Shown piece by piece: positions 17,836-26,445 of a stretch of 64,000 nucleotides of DNA; position 1 is the first letter of the stretch; each line of letters starts with the position of its first letter. The position numbers and the translations under genes were made by a program. The notes under the pieces are model-generated. The model was not told where the DNA came from and searched no databases. It saw nothing but the letters and a program-made list of their open reading frames with translations. Source of the DNA: Planctomycetaceae bacterium (GTDB lineage: Bacteria > Planctomycetota > Planctomycetia > Planctomycetales > Planctomycetaceae); NCBI GenBank assembly GCA_018699955.1, contig JABISG010000100.1, forward strand, positions 33,208 through 97,207, given 5' to 3'.

Positions 17836-19059
17836 TCAAGCGAAGCTGGCTTTGGGCTTGTCTTCAACCGTCGGGCGTGGTGCGCGGGGTTGATAGGCCT
17901 TAAAGTCATCCACTTTGTATTCCGGCAGCATGCGATTGATTCGCTTTTCGATGTTCGTCAACTGTTCGCCCTGATCTCGCATCACGAAGGTGATCGCCAC
18001 GCCCTTTTCGGCGGATGACAAACGACCGGTGCGGCCGACGCGGTGCACGTAATCGTCGTGGTATTCGGGAATGTCGTAGTTGATGATGTGCGAGATGCCG
18101 CTGACGTCGATGCCGCGGCCGACAACGTCGGTCGCAATCAGCATTCGCACTTTCCCTTCGCGAAATTCGCGCATCACCCGGTCGCGTTTCGACTGATGCA
18201 TGTCGCCGTTCATCATGGCGATGCCCGGCAACTTTTTGACCAAGCGTTGATAAAGCCGTTCGACGCCGCGTTTGGTTCGCATAAAGACCAGCGCCTGTTG
18301 CGGCCGCTCTTTGGCGAGAATTTTCACCAGCATGCCAAACTTGCGATCGTTATCGACGGTAGCATAATACTGATCGACGGTATCGACGACGATATCGCCT
18401 TCCGACAAATCGACCCGCTGGGGATCGCGCATGTACTTCTTGGCCAGTCGTTCGACCTGGGTCGGCATGGTGGCCGACAGCAAAAGCGTCTGCCTTTCCG
18501 TCGGGCAACGACGAAGAATCTTCTCAATATCGGGCCGGAATCCGATATCGAGCATGCGGTCGGCTTCGTCGAGAATGGCGACTTTGACCTGGCTCAGATC
18601 GAGCGCACGGCGATTCAACAGATCGATAACTCGCCCCGGCGTGCCGACGGCGATCTGCACGCCTTTGCGCAGTGCGTCCATTTGTTTGTTGATAGGCCGT
18701 CCGCCAACCAGCACGGCGACCCGACACGTATGCCCGCCCGCCAGTCTCTTGGCTTCGACGGCAACCTGTTCGCTCAACTCACGAGTCGGCGCGAGCACAA
18801 TAGCCTGCGTCGGCGCTTTTTCGTCGAGATCGATGCGTTCGAGCGTGGGGAGAATAAAGGCGGCCGTTTTTCCGGTTCCGGTGCGGGCCTGCCCTGTGCA
18901 ATCACTGCCGGTGACGGCGATTGGAATGAAACCCGCTTGAATCGGACTGGGTTTCTCGTAGCCGATGTTCTCGAGGGTTTTCAGTGTGTTTTCGTGAAGT
19001 CCTAATTCTTTAAACGTGGTCTTTTCCGGTTCCTGTCCTGTAGACAACAAATCCACCAT
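17836..19059 (-). CDS. DEAD-box ATP-dependent RNA helicase
   Basis: 407 residues, the usual size of a bare two-domain helicase (RhlE/RhlB-like). It unwinds short RNA duplexes with ATP, for example in ribosome assembly or mRNA turnover. Motifs are in order: Q-motif (TFKELGL.. PSPIQ, ~15-41), Walker A ARTGTGKT (58-65), PTRELS, GTPGR, DEAD (164-167), SAT (195-197), then ATDVVGRGID and HRVGRTGR in the second domain. The tail is short and basic (RAPRPTVEDKPKASFA), with no long RNA-binding extension. It appears monocistronic. Confidence 0.92.
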   Translation of the reverse strand: MVDLLSTGQEPEKTTFKELGLHENTLKTLENIGYEKPSPIQAGFIPIAVTGSDCTGQARTGTGKTAAFILPTLERIDLDEKAPTQAIVLAPTRELSEQVAVEAKRLAGGHTCRVAVLVGGRPINKQMDALRKGVQIAVGTPGRVIDLLNRRALDLSQVKVAILDEADRMLDIGFRPDIEKILRRCPTERQTLLLSATMPTQVERLAKKYMRDPQRVDLSEGDIVVDTVDQYYATVDNDRKFGMLVKILAKERPQQALVFMRTKRGVERLYQRLVKKLPGIAMMNGDMHQSKRDRVMREFREGKVRMLIATDVVGRGIDVSGISHIINYDIPEYHDDYVHRVGRTGRLSSAEKGVAITFVMRDQGEQLTNIEKRINRMLPEYKVDDFKAYQPRAPRPTVEDKPKASFA

Positions 19060-19445
19060 ACTTTCTCATGGTGACGCCGCCGGCGGGATATGACTGTCAC
19101 ACGCAGTCGCTTTTTACGATACACTGCGCCGATTCCAGCGTCACAAAATCTTCATATCCTAGGGTATCCCATAATGGGGCGTTGGTCAATTGCGGGCTGA
19201 GAGATGGTTGATGTGGAGAATGCGAGGGGAAGTGATTGCAAGTGGTGTGTATGAAAAGAGTTGTGGCGTAGCTTGGGTGCCGCGTGTTGCCACGCCGCTA
19301 ACGAGATGCCTTGAATTAGTGTTCAAATAACATTTAACCGGGCTGCGAGAATTCCGAACTCGATCCGGAGGGTTAGCGCAACTAGGCGAATTGTCTGTGC
19401 GAAACAGGGGCGCTAAACCGCAAGCGACGGTTGGTGGAGGCAGGG
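19060..19445. other. Intergenic region upstream of the helicase gene
   Basis: 386 bases without a credible gene. It presumably contains the helicase promoter in the part nearest 19060. It also holds a lone right arm of the CGCTTGCGGTTTAGC repeat family at 19411-19429. Confidence 0.5.
19411..19429 (-). repeat. Half copy of the CGCTTGCGGTTTAGC palindrome family
   Basis: CGCTAAACCGCAAGCGACG matches the right arm of the elements at 42099, 49123, 56931, 57775 and 58601; no left arm is found upstream. Confidence 0.6.
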
Positions 19446-20684
19446 CTATGCGCTCGCGGCTGGCGCTTCGAGTGGGCCGATGCCGACGGTTGTCATTTGA
19501 CCCAGCGGATAGGCTTCGAGCAATTCGCGGATGGATTTGGCCGACAGTGACTCGAGGATTTTCAGATCGTCCTCGACGGTTTGATGTTCCTGGCGGTAGA
19601 CCCAGTTGCTGCCGAGCGAGGAGAGTCGGCCCATCGGTCGTTCGCTGCGAAGGACGACGCGGGACGCCACTTTGTTGCGTGATTGTTCGACCTCGACATC
19701 GGTGACGCCGTTCTTGTTGACGTCATCATAGATGGCCGCGATCCGCTCGATGTTCTCGGCTGCTGACTCTGGATCGCAACTGAGATAGGTGAGATACGTG
19801 CCGCTGCCATCGTATTCGTTGTAGCCCAATTCTGCCGCTTCGACGAGACCGGGATCGACGAGTTCCCAATACAGCCGGCTGCCGGAATCGTCGCCGACAA
19901 TCACACTCAACAGTTCGGCGGCAAATCGTAGCGAATCGGCAGCCGCCGGCGCGGGGGAGAGTTGCATCATATGCTGCTGCTGATTCGATTCTCGCGTGAC
20001 GTAGTTGGTCGAACCGGTCGGTTGGGCTTCGGTGGTCGGCCGGTTCCATTTTCCGGCGGGCCAGGCAGCGCAGTATTTGTCGGTGAGACGTCGCAGTTCG
20101 TCCCAATCGGCGTTGCCGGCGACGGCGAGCGTAATGTTGCCCGCCTGATAATGTTCGGCGTGGTATTGACTCATCTGCTCGGATGTCAGCGCGCCGATAC
20201 TCGCTGCCGACCCCAGAATGCTCTGTCCCAACGGGTGGTCGGCAAAGTGGGCCGACATCGATTTCTCGTAAGCGCTGAAACCGGGCTGATCCTCGTACAT
20301 GCTGATTTCTTCCAGAATGACTTTCTTCTCCATGTCGAAGTCATCCTGACGGAGCGTCGGTCGGATCAGCGTGCTTAGCAGCTCGATTGTTTGCTCGATG
20401 TATTCGGGCAGCACGGCCGCGTAATATAGCGTCACTTCTTCGCTGGTCGAGGCGTTATACCGCGCGCCGATTTCATCGAAGATTCGATTGACGTCGTCGG
20501 CGGAGTATTTTTCGTTTCCTTTGAAAGCCATATGTTCGAGGAAATGGCTAACACCCGAGACGCCGCTGGTTTCATCGCGTGAGCCGGTGCGAACGAAATA
20601 TCCCGCCGCCAGACTGTGTGCCTGTGGGTTCAGTTCGGCGACAATTGTCAGCCCGTTATCGAGCGTGGCCTCGTGGAATTTCAA
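19446..20684 (-). CDS. M16 zinc metallopeptidase, catalytic subunit
   Basis: 412 residues if started at a TTG at 20684, 13 bases after the preceding gene's stop, giving the usual start [15 protein letters not shown]; the longer frame upstream overlaps that gene. The inverted zinc motif HFLEH (H47, E50, H51) and the downstream EKKVILEEI glutamate indicate an active insulinase/processing-peptidase-like enzyme. The C-terminal M16 domain carries [17 protein letters not shown]. The gene directly upstream encodes a homologue lacking the motif. Such active/inactive pairs usually form a heterodimer that cuts peptides. No signal peptide is seen. Confidence 0.85.
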   Translation of the reverse strand: MKFHEATLDNGLTIVAELNPQAHSLAAGYFVRTGSRDETSGVSGVSHFLEHMAFKGNEKYSADDVNRIFDEIGARYNASTSEEVTLYYAAVLPEYIEQTIELLSTLIRPTLRQDDFDMEKKVILEEISMYEDQPGFSAYEKSMSAHFADHPLGQSILGSAASIGALTSEQMSQYHAEHYQAGNITLAVAGNADWDELRRLTDKYCAAWPAGKWNRPTTEAQPTGSTNYVTRESNQQQHMMQLSPAPAAADSLRFAAELLSVIVGDDSGSRLYWELVDPGLVEAAELGYNEYDGSGTYLTYLSCDPESAAENIERIAAIYDDVNKNGVTDVEVEQSRNKVASRVVLRSERPMGRLSSLGSNWVYRQEHQTVEDDLKILESLSAKSIRELLEAYPLGQMTTVGIGPLEAPAASA

Positions 20685-20697
20685 AGTATTGGTTCCA

Positions 20698-21936
20698 TTA
20701 TTGTGGTAGCTCCAGCGGCTGTGGGCCGATTGTGAGAATCGTAAAGTCGCGGGCCGGGTGGTTGTGAATGTAATCAAGAACCGCATCGACGGTGAGGGCA
20801 TCGATGCGTTGGCCAACATCGTTCAGAGTGCGGATTTCGCCGAGATGATACCAGTCGCGGGCAATCGACCCGGCGCGAGCCATCGTCGATTCCTGCTGCA
20901 TCACCAACGAACTCTTGGCGCGGGCTTTGCAGCGAGTCAACTCTTCCTGTTCGATTCCGTCGCCCAAACGTTTGAGTTCCGTCATTGTGGTGTCGAGTGT
21001 TTCCTGTGCGCGTTCGGTTGTTGTTCCGGCGTAACACAACACGCGGGCATCGTCGTGGAGGCTGCTCAGCGAGGCGTGAATGGAATAACACAGCCCCTTC
21101 TTTTCTCGCACTTCGGTGAAGAGCCGCGAACTCATTCCGCCGCTTAATACGCTCACCGCAGCCCAGCCGGCGTAGTAATCGGGCGAACGATAGGGGACCG
21201 CTTCGTAGGCGATGCCAATTTGCGTTTGCGCGGAGTCGTGATGTATGTGATCTTGTGACGGTCCATGCGGTGCGGTCGCAAACTCCGGTTTGGGTTTACG
21301 TTTCCAGTCGCCGAAAACTTGTTCGACCGTGTCGCGGATCTCATCGAAATCGACGTTGCCGGCGATGCCGAGGATCGCTTCGTCCGGCCGAAAGGCCGTC
21401 TCGAAATGGGCGCGAACATCGTCTGCTGTCAGCGATTCAACATCGGCCAGCGAACCCTCCGTCGGCAGTCCCCAAGGCGCATCGTAACAGCGGCGACGCA
21501 GTTCGAGAAAGATTTTTTGTCGCGGTTCGTCTTCCAAAGCCCGCAGCGACTGAATGACGCCCGCTTGTGCCGCTTCGAATTCATCGGCCGGCAAATGGGG
21601 CCGCAATACGATATCGCCGTAGAGGGGCAATGCGGCCGAAATGTTTTTGGCCAGCGTTGCGCCGGAAAATGACATGTGCGTCAGACCGGGGCCTTCACTT
21701 CTTTGCAGGCCGAGATTGTCGAGGGCCGATGAAAGTTCTCTGGCATTGAGGTCGCCGGCACCGCGCGAAATCAGATTCGCCAAGACCGAAGCCGTGCCGT
21801 TCTTGCCTGCGACGTCGAAGATACTGCCGGCCGGCACCATCAGCGAAAACGCCGCCGATTGCACGTGTCCCATCGATTCGACGACAAGAGTCAATCCGTT
21901 ATCGAACTGGTGAGTCCGAATGTTCTGTTGTTGCAT
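20698..21936 (-). CDS. M16 peptidase-like protein, non-catalytic subunit
   Basis: 412 residues, the same length as its neighbour. The M16 fold is recognisable ([60 protein letters not shown]), but the zinc motif position reads [10 protein letters not shown] with no HxxEH, so it should be catalytically dead. The retained RKEKG-type loop and tyrosine in the C-terminal half fit the substrate-binding partner role of PqqF/MppA-type subunits. It is 13 bases upstream of the catalytic gene on the same strand, a two-gene operon. Exported or cytoplasmic location cannot be told. Confidence 0.82.
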   Translation of the reverse strand: MQQQNIRTHQFDNGLTLVVESMGHVQSAAFSLMVPAGSIFDVAGKNGTASVLANLISRGAGDLNARELSSALDNLGLQRSEGPGLTHMSFSGATLAKNISAALPLYGDIVLRPHLPADEFEAAQAGVIQSLRALEDEPRQKIFLELRRRCYDAPWGLPTEGSLADVESLTADDVRAHFETAFRPDEAILGIAGNVDFDEIRDTVEQVFGDWKRKPKPEFATAPHGPSQDHIHHDSAQTQIGIAYEAVPYRSPDYYAGWAAVSVLSGGMSSRLFTEVREKKGLCYSIHASLSSLHDDARVLCYAGTTTERAQETLDTTMTELKRLGDGIEQEELTRCKARAKSSLVMQQESTMARAGSIARDWYHLGEIRTLNDVGQRIDALTVDAVLDYIHNHPARDFTILTIGPQPLELPQ

Positions 21937-21959
21937 CGGCGTTGCTATTTTTAAAGGTC

Positions 21960-21982
21960 GCTGCGATGCGTTGCATCGCAGC
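21960..21982. repeat. AGCTGCGA-type hairpin, copy 3
   Basis: GCTGCGATGC and GCATCGCAGC pair perfectly around GTT. Compare copy 2 at 17800: same outer stem and loop, but TGC/GCA replaces CTC/GAG beside the loop. Confidence 0.6.
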
Positions 21983-22001
21983 TAAGTGGCGCGTGAAATC
22001 C

Positions 22002-22034
22002 CCGTTCCGCGTAGGTTAGCGAGTCGCGGAACGG
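22002..22034. repeat. Palindrome between the M16 operon and acetyltransferase gene
   Basis: CCGTTCCGCG and CGCGGAACGG form a perfect 10-bp stem with a 13-base loop, just downstream of the acetyltransferase gene on the - strand. No T-tract. Confidence 0.5.
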
Positions 22035-22072
22035 CTGAATAGCCAGAGTCGCGCCGATCAATTTCTACAGGA

Positions 22073-22648
22073 TCAATATCCAATTGCGGCGGCGGCCGGC
22101 ATGGGGCGGTACAGCGTGCGGGTCAGCCGGAAACCGATCGACCGATACAGGGCGACGGCCGGACGGTTGTCGGCCGTCACTTCCAGCGAAACACGTCGCA
22201 TGCCGGCCTGACGGAACCCGAGCAGCGATTGCAGCACCAGCGCCCGTCCCAATCCCTGTCCGCGGTGTTCGGGAACGACGCCAACATTCTGAACGGCCCC
22301 CAGTTCCGAATCACGCGAGAGACCTTGAATCGTTGCGCAGTCGAACGGGTAGTCCCACGGGTCATCCGAATGATAGGAGATGAGCCATGTGGCGCGGGGC
22401 ACGAAATTCGACTGTCGCGAAATGTCACGCATCAACTGCTGGCAGCCATCGGTTGCCGCCAGACAGGGAAAGACCAGCGAGTCGATTTCGTCACGGAAGC
22501 TGTGAAACTTCACTTCCGCATGGCGATCGACAAGCCCCGTGTTCCACGAAGCCCAACGGTAGTTGGGTGGCAACACCGGCTCCGTCAGCGGAGTCGCCGT
22601 CAGATCGAACTCCATTTTGAACCGTCGAAAATACGCCATGCTGGTCAT
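22073..22648 (-). CDS. GNAT-family N-acetyltransferase
   Basis: 191 residues. The acetyl-CoA binding motif VPEHRGQGLGRALV is near residue 125, preceded by the beta-strand LGAVQNVGVV, and followed by VTADNRPAVALYRSIGFR, the typical end of a GNAT domain. The first ~85 residues form a variable N-terminal part (SFRDEIDSLVFPCLAATDGC). The acceptor is unknown; small-molecule amines or protein N-termini are both possible. Several in-frame ATGs occur within the first 12 codons, so the exact start is unsure. It precedes the M16 operon on the same strand by ~140 bases, with a palindrome between, so co-transcription is possible. Confidence 0.8.
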   Translation of the reverse strand: MTSMAYFRRFKMEFDLTATPLTEPVLPPNYRWASWNTGLVDRHAEVKFHSFRDEIDSLVFPCLAATDGCQQLMRDISRQSNFVPRATWLISYHSDDPWDYPFDCATIQGLSRDSELGAVQNVGVVPEHRGQGLGRALVLQSLLGFRQAGMRRVSLEVTADNRPAVALYRSIGFRLTRTLYRPMPAAAAIGY

Positions 22649-22765
22649 CTCGTCGCGGGTCGATCACAGGCTGCCGGGGACACAGAAATTCTACCGCGCC
22701 CCCGGCGGCTGTCAACGTGCTGCTTGAGGAAGACAGGACTGCTCAGTAATTCAAAATGAGAAATA

Positions 22766-22851
22766 GGTGCCTGTGATCGAAGTGACGTATTGGGAGCGCA
22801 GCCCCCAGAATCTGCAATCGCTGCGGCATCGAAGACTCTGCCACAGGCACC
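22766..22851 (+). repeat. 86-bp element with terminal inverted repeats, copy 1
   Basis: It begins GGTGCCTGTG and ends CACAGGCACC, a perfect 10-bp terminal inverted repeat. The interior (GATCGAAGTGACGTATTG, then GAGCGCAGCCCC, then GGCATCGAA, then ACTCTGC) recurs in reverse orientation at 54344-54427 with few changes. There is no coding capacity. Confidence 0.75.
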
Positions 22852-22852
22852 C

Positions 22853-22903
22853 GCGTGTGCAAGGGAACATCAAAACCCTTGCACACGCTGCGGGTTGGTT
22901 GGG
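22853..22903. repeat. CCCTTGC palindrome family, variant copy
   Basis: CGTGTGCAAGGG and CCCTTGCACACG form a perfect 12-bp stem around AACATCAAAA; the right arm continues CTGCGGGTTGGTT. The 3' part matches AACCCTTGCTTGCGC..CGGGCTGGTT at 27302 and 50241. Confidence 0.6.
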
Positions 22904-22992
22904 TGTTGGTATTGGCGATGTGAATGCGATATGTTGGAAAGGACGTGATGAATACAACTTTGCTTCAATACTTCAGCCGGGAACTTCCAGCC

Positions 22993-23838
22993 ATGAAACG
23001 AATCGTGCCTCTTCTGTTGTTGCTAGCCGTCGTCGGATCACCGTCTCTTTTTGCCGACGAAGCGCCGGTAGAAGCGCCGGTGCCGCCGAAATTGGTTGGG
23101 TACTTCGATTCGGAATTCATTCCCGGCCAGACCAAGTGGCGTGTGCACGATGCCTATCGACCGGCACCGCGGATTATTTCTCCGGGTACGGCCAGCACCG
23201 CTAAGCAGCCGGGACAGGCACCGTCCGATGCGATCGTGTTGTTCGACGGCAGTGACCTGACCGGCTGGGTGAGCGGCGGGGACAAGCCAGCCGAGTGGAA
23301 GGTCGAAAACGGTTACATGGAAGTCAACGGCACCGGTTCGATCAACAGCAAAGAAGCGTTCGGCAGTTGTCAGTTGCACGTCGAGTGGGCAGCACCGGTA
23401 GAGGTCAAAGGCGACAGCCAGGGACGAGGCAACAGCGGCGTGATCATTATGGGCCTGTATGAGATTCAGGTCCTCGATTCGTTCAACAACCGCAGCTACT
23501 CCGACGGCCAGGCGTCAGCCGTCTACGGTCAGTACCCGCCGCTGGTCAACGCATCGCGTGGTCCGGGACAATGGCAGACGTACGACATCATCTTCGAAGC
23601 ACCGAAATACGATGGCGACAAAGTGGCCAAACCGGGATACGTCACAGTGCTGCACAATGGCGTGCTGGTACATCACCGCCGGAAGATTCTGGGGCGGGTG
23701 GCACACAAGTTCGCTGCCAAGTACGCACCGCACGCCGACAAGCTGCCGCTCATGCTGCAGGATCACGGGAACCCGGTACGGTATCGCAACATCTGGTATC
23801 GTCCGTTGCTGGAGTCCGACGACACATCGGAGAAATGA
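22993..23838 (+). CDS. Secreted DUF1080 (3-keto-disaccharide hydrolase-like) protein
   Basis: 281 residues from ATG 22993; an upstream in-frame start would place the signal peptide internally. The signal MKRIVPLLLLLAVVGSPSLFA is followed by a ~55-residue Pro-rich lead, then the DUF1080 domain: IVLFDGSDLTGWVSGGD, VENGYMEVNG, GNSGVIIMGLYEIQVLDSF and a long loop with HRRKILGRVAHKFAAKYAPH. This long-loop version with YEIQVLDS is the common planctomycete subtype thought to act on sugar derivatives. It is the third DUF1080-type gene in the window, with a single-gene transcript likely. A GGCTTT-tailed hairpin and a terminator follow. Confidence 0.82.
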   Translation: MKRIVPLLLLLAVVGSPSLFADEAPVEAPVPPKLVGYFDSEFIPGQTKWRVHDAYRPAPRIISPGTASTAKQPGQAPSDAIVLFDGSDLTGWVSGGDKPAEWKVENGYMEVNGTGSINSKEAFGSCQLHVEWAAPVEVKGDSQGRGNSGVIIMGLYEIQVLDSFNNRSYSDGQASAVYGQYPPLVNASRGPGQWQTYDIIFEAPKYDGDKVAKPGYVTVLHNGVLVHHRRKILGRVAHKFAAKYAPHADKLPLMLQDHGNPVRYRNIWYRPLLESDDTSEK

Positions 23839-23848
23839 TCGTCGCAGT

Positions 23849-23875
23849 CCCACGGGCCGTGGCCCGTGGGCTTTG
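23849..23875 (+). repeat. GGCTTT-tailed hairpin repeat, copy 2
   Basis: CCCACGGGC and GCCCGTGGG pair perfectly, followed by CTTTGCG, 10 bases after the DUF1080 stop. Stem changes relative to copies at 1703, 26412 and 63533 are compensated. Confidence 0.6.
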
Positions 23876-23903
23876 CGCGGCGCATGAATCGATCACGGCC
23901 AGG

Positions 23904-23936
23904 ATCTCGGTTTCTTTGAGAAACCGGGATTCTTTT
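23904..23936. terminator. Terminator between convergent genes
   Basis: ATCTCGGTTTCT pairs with AGAAACCGGGAT (one G-T wobble) around TTG and is followed by TCTTTTTCGTTT on the + strand. It lies between the DUF1080 gene and the outer-membrane protein gene. Confidence 0.7.
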
Positions 23937-23941
23937 TCGTT

Positions 23942-24982
23942 TCACTTGAAGCGAATCGAGAGACCCGTGCCGACGAAGTAGTCGTCGGCGGCGTGGTTCA
24001 GGCCTTTGCCGTAACGAATGTCGAACTGGACGTCATTGTTAATAAGGTAGGTAAAGCCGCCGTTGAAGTAGTGCTGCGTCTGATCGGTGTCGGCGCTGTT
24101 CGGAGCAAGGACAAACCATTCAGTGTAGGCCCCCAGGTTGTCGCTTAGCGAATAGGCAATCGTCCACGACTGTGCGAGTTCCGAGTAGGCGCGGCCGGTC
24201 CCCTCGTCAACGCGACGGTTGATTTGCGTGCTGCCGGCCGTGCTGATGAAGTCGTTGATTTCCCACGCATAGATCCAGTTCACGCCGGGCAACACTTCGC
24301 CATCGCTGAAGGCATTGCTGCCAGTGGGGATTGTCATCTGCGGGATGAGTGCCATTTCCGGCAGAAAACACTCTTGCGGTGTCAGAGCGATTTTCGCACC
24401 AAGATACAAGTCTTCGGTACCCGCCGTCGAATTGGAGCGGCCGGCCATCGTCACCCGTTGATCAACAGGAAACAGGGCGAGTCGCAATTCCAGCCAGTTG
24501 GAAAAAACACCGTAACGCAACAGTGGTTCGCCCAGCGACTGCGAGCGATCGGTTGTTCCATCGTCGGCGTTGTAGGTATAGGTGTAGCCAAACTCGAGCT
24601 GTGAGACGCCGCGTCCGACGGTCGAACTGGCTTCGGTGAAGTCGGGTCGATCGGTCACCAACGGTGCATCGAGGTCGGGTCCGCCGCCGAAGCTGTTTTC
24701 GTAACTCCACTGAAACAGCGTTCCAGGAGATCCCACACAATACGTGTGGACATCTCCGGATTGATCCCCGTAGGAGTTGTCGATGTACCGCTCGGCGGGA
24801 GAAAAGGGTGTAGCGGGAAGTTTGGGACCCTCTGGTGAATCCGGTGTCCAACCCGACAACGAAGTCTGGGTATCGTACGGAAGGAAGTCGCCGGCGAGCG
24901 ACGGGCTGAAATTGGACGTCGCGCACAAGAACAACGCGATGAAGCCGGGAATTGTCGTTTTCCAGAGACGATTCGATTTCAT
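23942..24982 (-). CDS. Outer-membrane beta-barrel, PF13557 (MetA-pathway of phenol degradation)-like
   Basis: 346 residues from ATG 24982, preceded by GGTGTTGG. The 30-residue signal ends SPSLA. A ~60-residue linker leads to LVTDRPDFTEAS, the hallmark opening of PF13557 barrel proteins, then strands such as SQLEFGYTYTY, LELRLALFPV and GGFTYLINNDVQFDIRYGKG, ending with an aromatic residue near the C-terminus (SIRFK), as outer-membrane barrels do. The family is predicted to form channels; the solute is unknown. Its 5' end faces the metal ABC transporter operon across a 376-base divergent region, so a link to metal traffic is possible but unproven. Confidence 0.75.
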   Translation of the reverse strand: MKSNRLWKTTIPGFIALFLCATSNFSPSLAGDFLPYDTQTSLSGWTPDSPEGPKLPATPFSPAERYIDNSYGDQSGDVHTYCVGSPGTLFQWSYENSFGGGPDLDAPLVTDRPDFTEASSTVGRGVSQLEFGYTYTYNADDGTTDRSQSLGEPLLRYGVFSNWLELRLALFPVDQRVTMAGRSNSTAGTEDLYLGAKIALTPQECFLPEMALIPQMTIPTGSNAFSDGEVLPGVNWIYAWEINDFISTAGSTQINRRVDEGTGRAYSELAQSWTIAYSLSDNLGAYTEWFVLAPNSADTDQTQHYFNGGFTYLINNDVQFDIRYGKGLNHAADDYFVGTGLSIRFK

Positions 24983-25358
24983 TCCAACACCCCGTGAGAC
25001 CATTGTTTCTCTCAATATCGGTCGTTTGATAGCTCAGCCATCCCCATCAATCACTGGAATGGCACTCATTCTCCATGAGTCGCCGGTTGCCGCACTTCAA
25101 CTGTCGCAACACTGGAATGTTCGCAACCCAATACTGAAAGGTGAGTTATGGTAATTTTTCGTCAATCAGTACCCTGACTCCGCCATCCCCCGGTGATGTG
25201 CGCGGCGTCTGTCATTGAAAATATCGGCTTTTTCATTACAATACTCTTTGATTAATCAAAAACAATATGTCGATTACACAAACAACGGGCAGTTCACTCA
25301 TCGAACACGACCTCGTCATTGCATTGGGCGAATGCCCCCGTGCAGAACGGATAGAAAA
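24983..25358. other. Divergent promoter region of the barrel gene and the metal ABC operon
   Basis: 376 bases, AT-rich toward the ABC side. It contains the 14-bp palindrome at 25247-25260. No gene is seen; an in-frame extension of the ABC binding protein to 25215 crosses the palindrome and is not credible. Confidence 0.5.
25247..25260. promoter_or_regulatory. Candidate metal-responsive operator
   Basis: TTTGATTAATCAAA is a perfect 14-bp palindrome in an AT-rich block about 100 bases before the binding-protein start. DtxR/MntR-type operators are AT-rich palindromes in this position, so the regulator of the manganese/zinc operon may bind here. No regulator was tested. Confidence 0.4.
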
Positions 25359-26396
25359 ATGATGCTCCCCCAGATAGCCCGCCAACTCAGTATGGCTGTG
25401 TTTTTCCTGCTGGCGTCATTGCTGTCGATTGGTTGCGGTGGCTCAAACGGGGGTGCGAATAACAGTGACAGCAACGCCGCCACAGCCAAGACGTTCGAGG
25501 GCGAGTATCCGTTTCTGGTGGTGACGACAACCGGGATGGTGGCCGACATTGTGCTCAACGTTGCCGGCGATCACGTCACGGTGCTGGAAACCAGCAACCT
25601 CAAGATTGAACACGGTGGCAAGCACATTCGCCTCATCCAGTTGATGGGCGAGGACGTCGATCCGCATTTGCACAAAGCATCGCCGGGCGATAACAGCCGG
25701 CTCGACAAAGCGGACGTTATCTTTTACTCGGGCCTGCATCTGGAAGGAAAATTGGTCGAGATCTTCGAGCGGATGTCGCAGCGCAAGCCAACGGTTGCGG
25801 TGACTGCTCAATTGGAAGCGTCGTCCGACTCGCGATTGTTGGAAGTGGAAGAGGGATACCACGACCCGCACGTCTGGTTCGATGTGTCACTATGGAGCGA
25901 GACAATTGCGGCCGTTGCCGACGAGTTGGCGCGGTTCGATCCGAATCACGCTGCCGATTACCAGGCAAACGCAGAGGCCTATCGCAAGCAACTCGATGAG
26001 TTGCATGAGTATTGTCGGGAGCAAATGGCATCGATTCCGAAGGATCGGCGGGTGTTGGTGACCGCTCACGATGCGTTTCATTACTTCGGCCGCGCCTACG
26101 GATTGGAAGTGAAGGCCATTCAAGGTGTCAGCACCGACAGTGAAGCCTCGGCCAGGCATATCGATGAATTGGTTGAGTTCATCGTTCAACGTAAAATCAA
26201 AGCCGTGTTTGTCGAAACGACCGTGAGCGAACAGAACATTGAACTGTTGATTGAGGGATGTGCGGCCCGCGGTCATAATATAACAATCGGCGGAGAGCTG
26301 TTCTCCGACGCCCCCGGCAAGCCGGGTACCACGGAGGGAACTTACATCGGCATGGTTCGCCACAACGTCGATACGATTGTGAAATCGTTGAAGTGA
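25359..26396 (+). CDS. Metal ABC transporter substrate-binding lipoprotein (TroA/MntC/ZnuA type)
   Basis: 345 residues from ATG 25359 (a second ATG follows directly). The signal ends in the lipobox LLSIGC with the lipidated cysteine at residue 26. The cluster A-I solute-binding fold shows the metal ligands: His in GEDVDPHLHKASP, His in EEGYHDPHVWFD, Glu in VFVETTVSEQN, and an acidic residue near GGELFSDAPG. No long His/Asp-rich loop is present, which favours manganese or iron over zinc-type ZnuA, but this is weak. It captures the metal outside the membrane and passes it to the two permeases downstream. First gene of a four-gene operon. Confidence 0.88.
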   Translation: MMLPQIARQLSMAVFFLLASLLSIGCGGSNGGANNSDSNAATAKTFEGEYPFLVVTTTGMVADIVLNVAGDHVTVLETSNLKIEHGGKHIRLIQLMGEDVDPHLHKASPGDNSRLDKADVIFYSGLHLEGKLVEIFERMSQRKPTVAVTAQLEASSDSRLLEVEEGYHDPHVWFDVSLWSETIAAVADELARFDPNHAADYQANAEAYRKQLDELHEYCREQMASIPKDRRVLVTAHDAFHYFGRAYGLEVKAIQGVSTDSEASARHIDELVEFIVQRKIKAVFVETTVSEQNIELLIEGCAARGHNITIGGELFSDAPGKPGTTEGTYIGMVRHNVDTIVKSLK

Positions 26397-26411
26397 ACAT
26401 GCTCTCTCCCC

Positions 26412-26438
26412 CCGACGGGACGCAGCCCGTCGGCTTTG
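26412..26438 (+). repeat. GGCTTT-tailed hairpin repeat, copy 3
   Basis: CCGACGGG and CCCGTCGG pair perfectly around ACGCAG, followed by CTTTGG. It sits in the 49-base gap between the binding-protein and ATPase genes, so it may attenuate or stabilise the operon transcript. Confidence 0.6.
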
Positions 26439-26445
26439 GTGATTG

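Larger units (their letters stand above)
22649..22992. other. Intergenic region with two nested repeat elements
   Basis: 344 bases between divergent genes. It contains the 86-bp element with terminal inverted repeats (22766-22851), directly followed by a variant CCCTTGC palindrome (22853-22890). The DUF1080 promoter is presumably in the last ~100 bases. No gene is seen. Confidence 0.55.

Noticed and set aside
18043..19005. 320-codon + strand frame over the helicase gene
   Set aside because: Antisense to an intact DEAD-box helicase.
25215..25358. N-terminal extension of the metal-binding lipoprotein
   Set aside because: It crosses the palindrome and would bury the lipobox signal at residue ~70.
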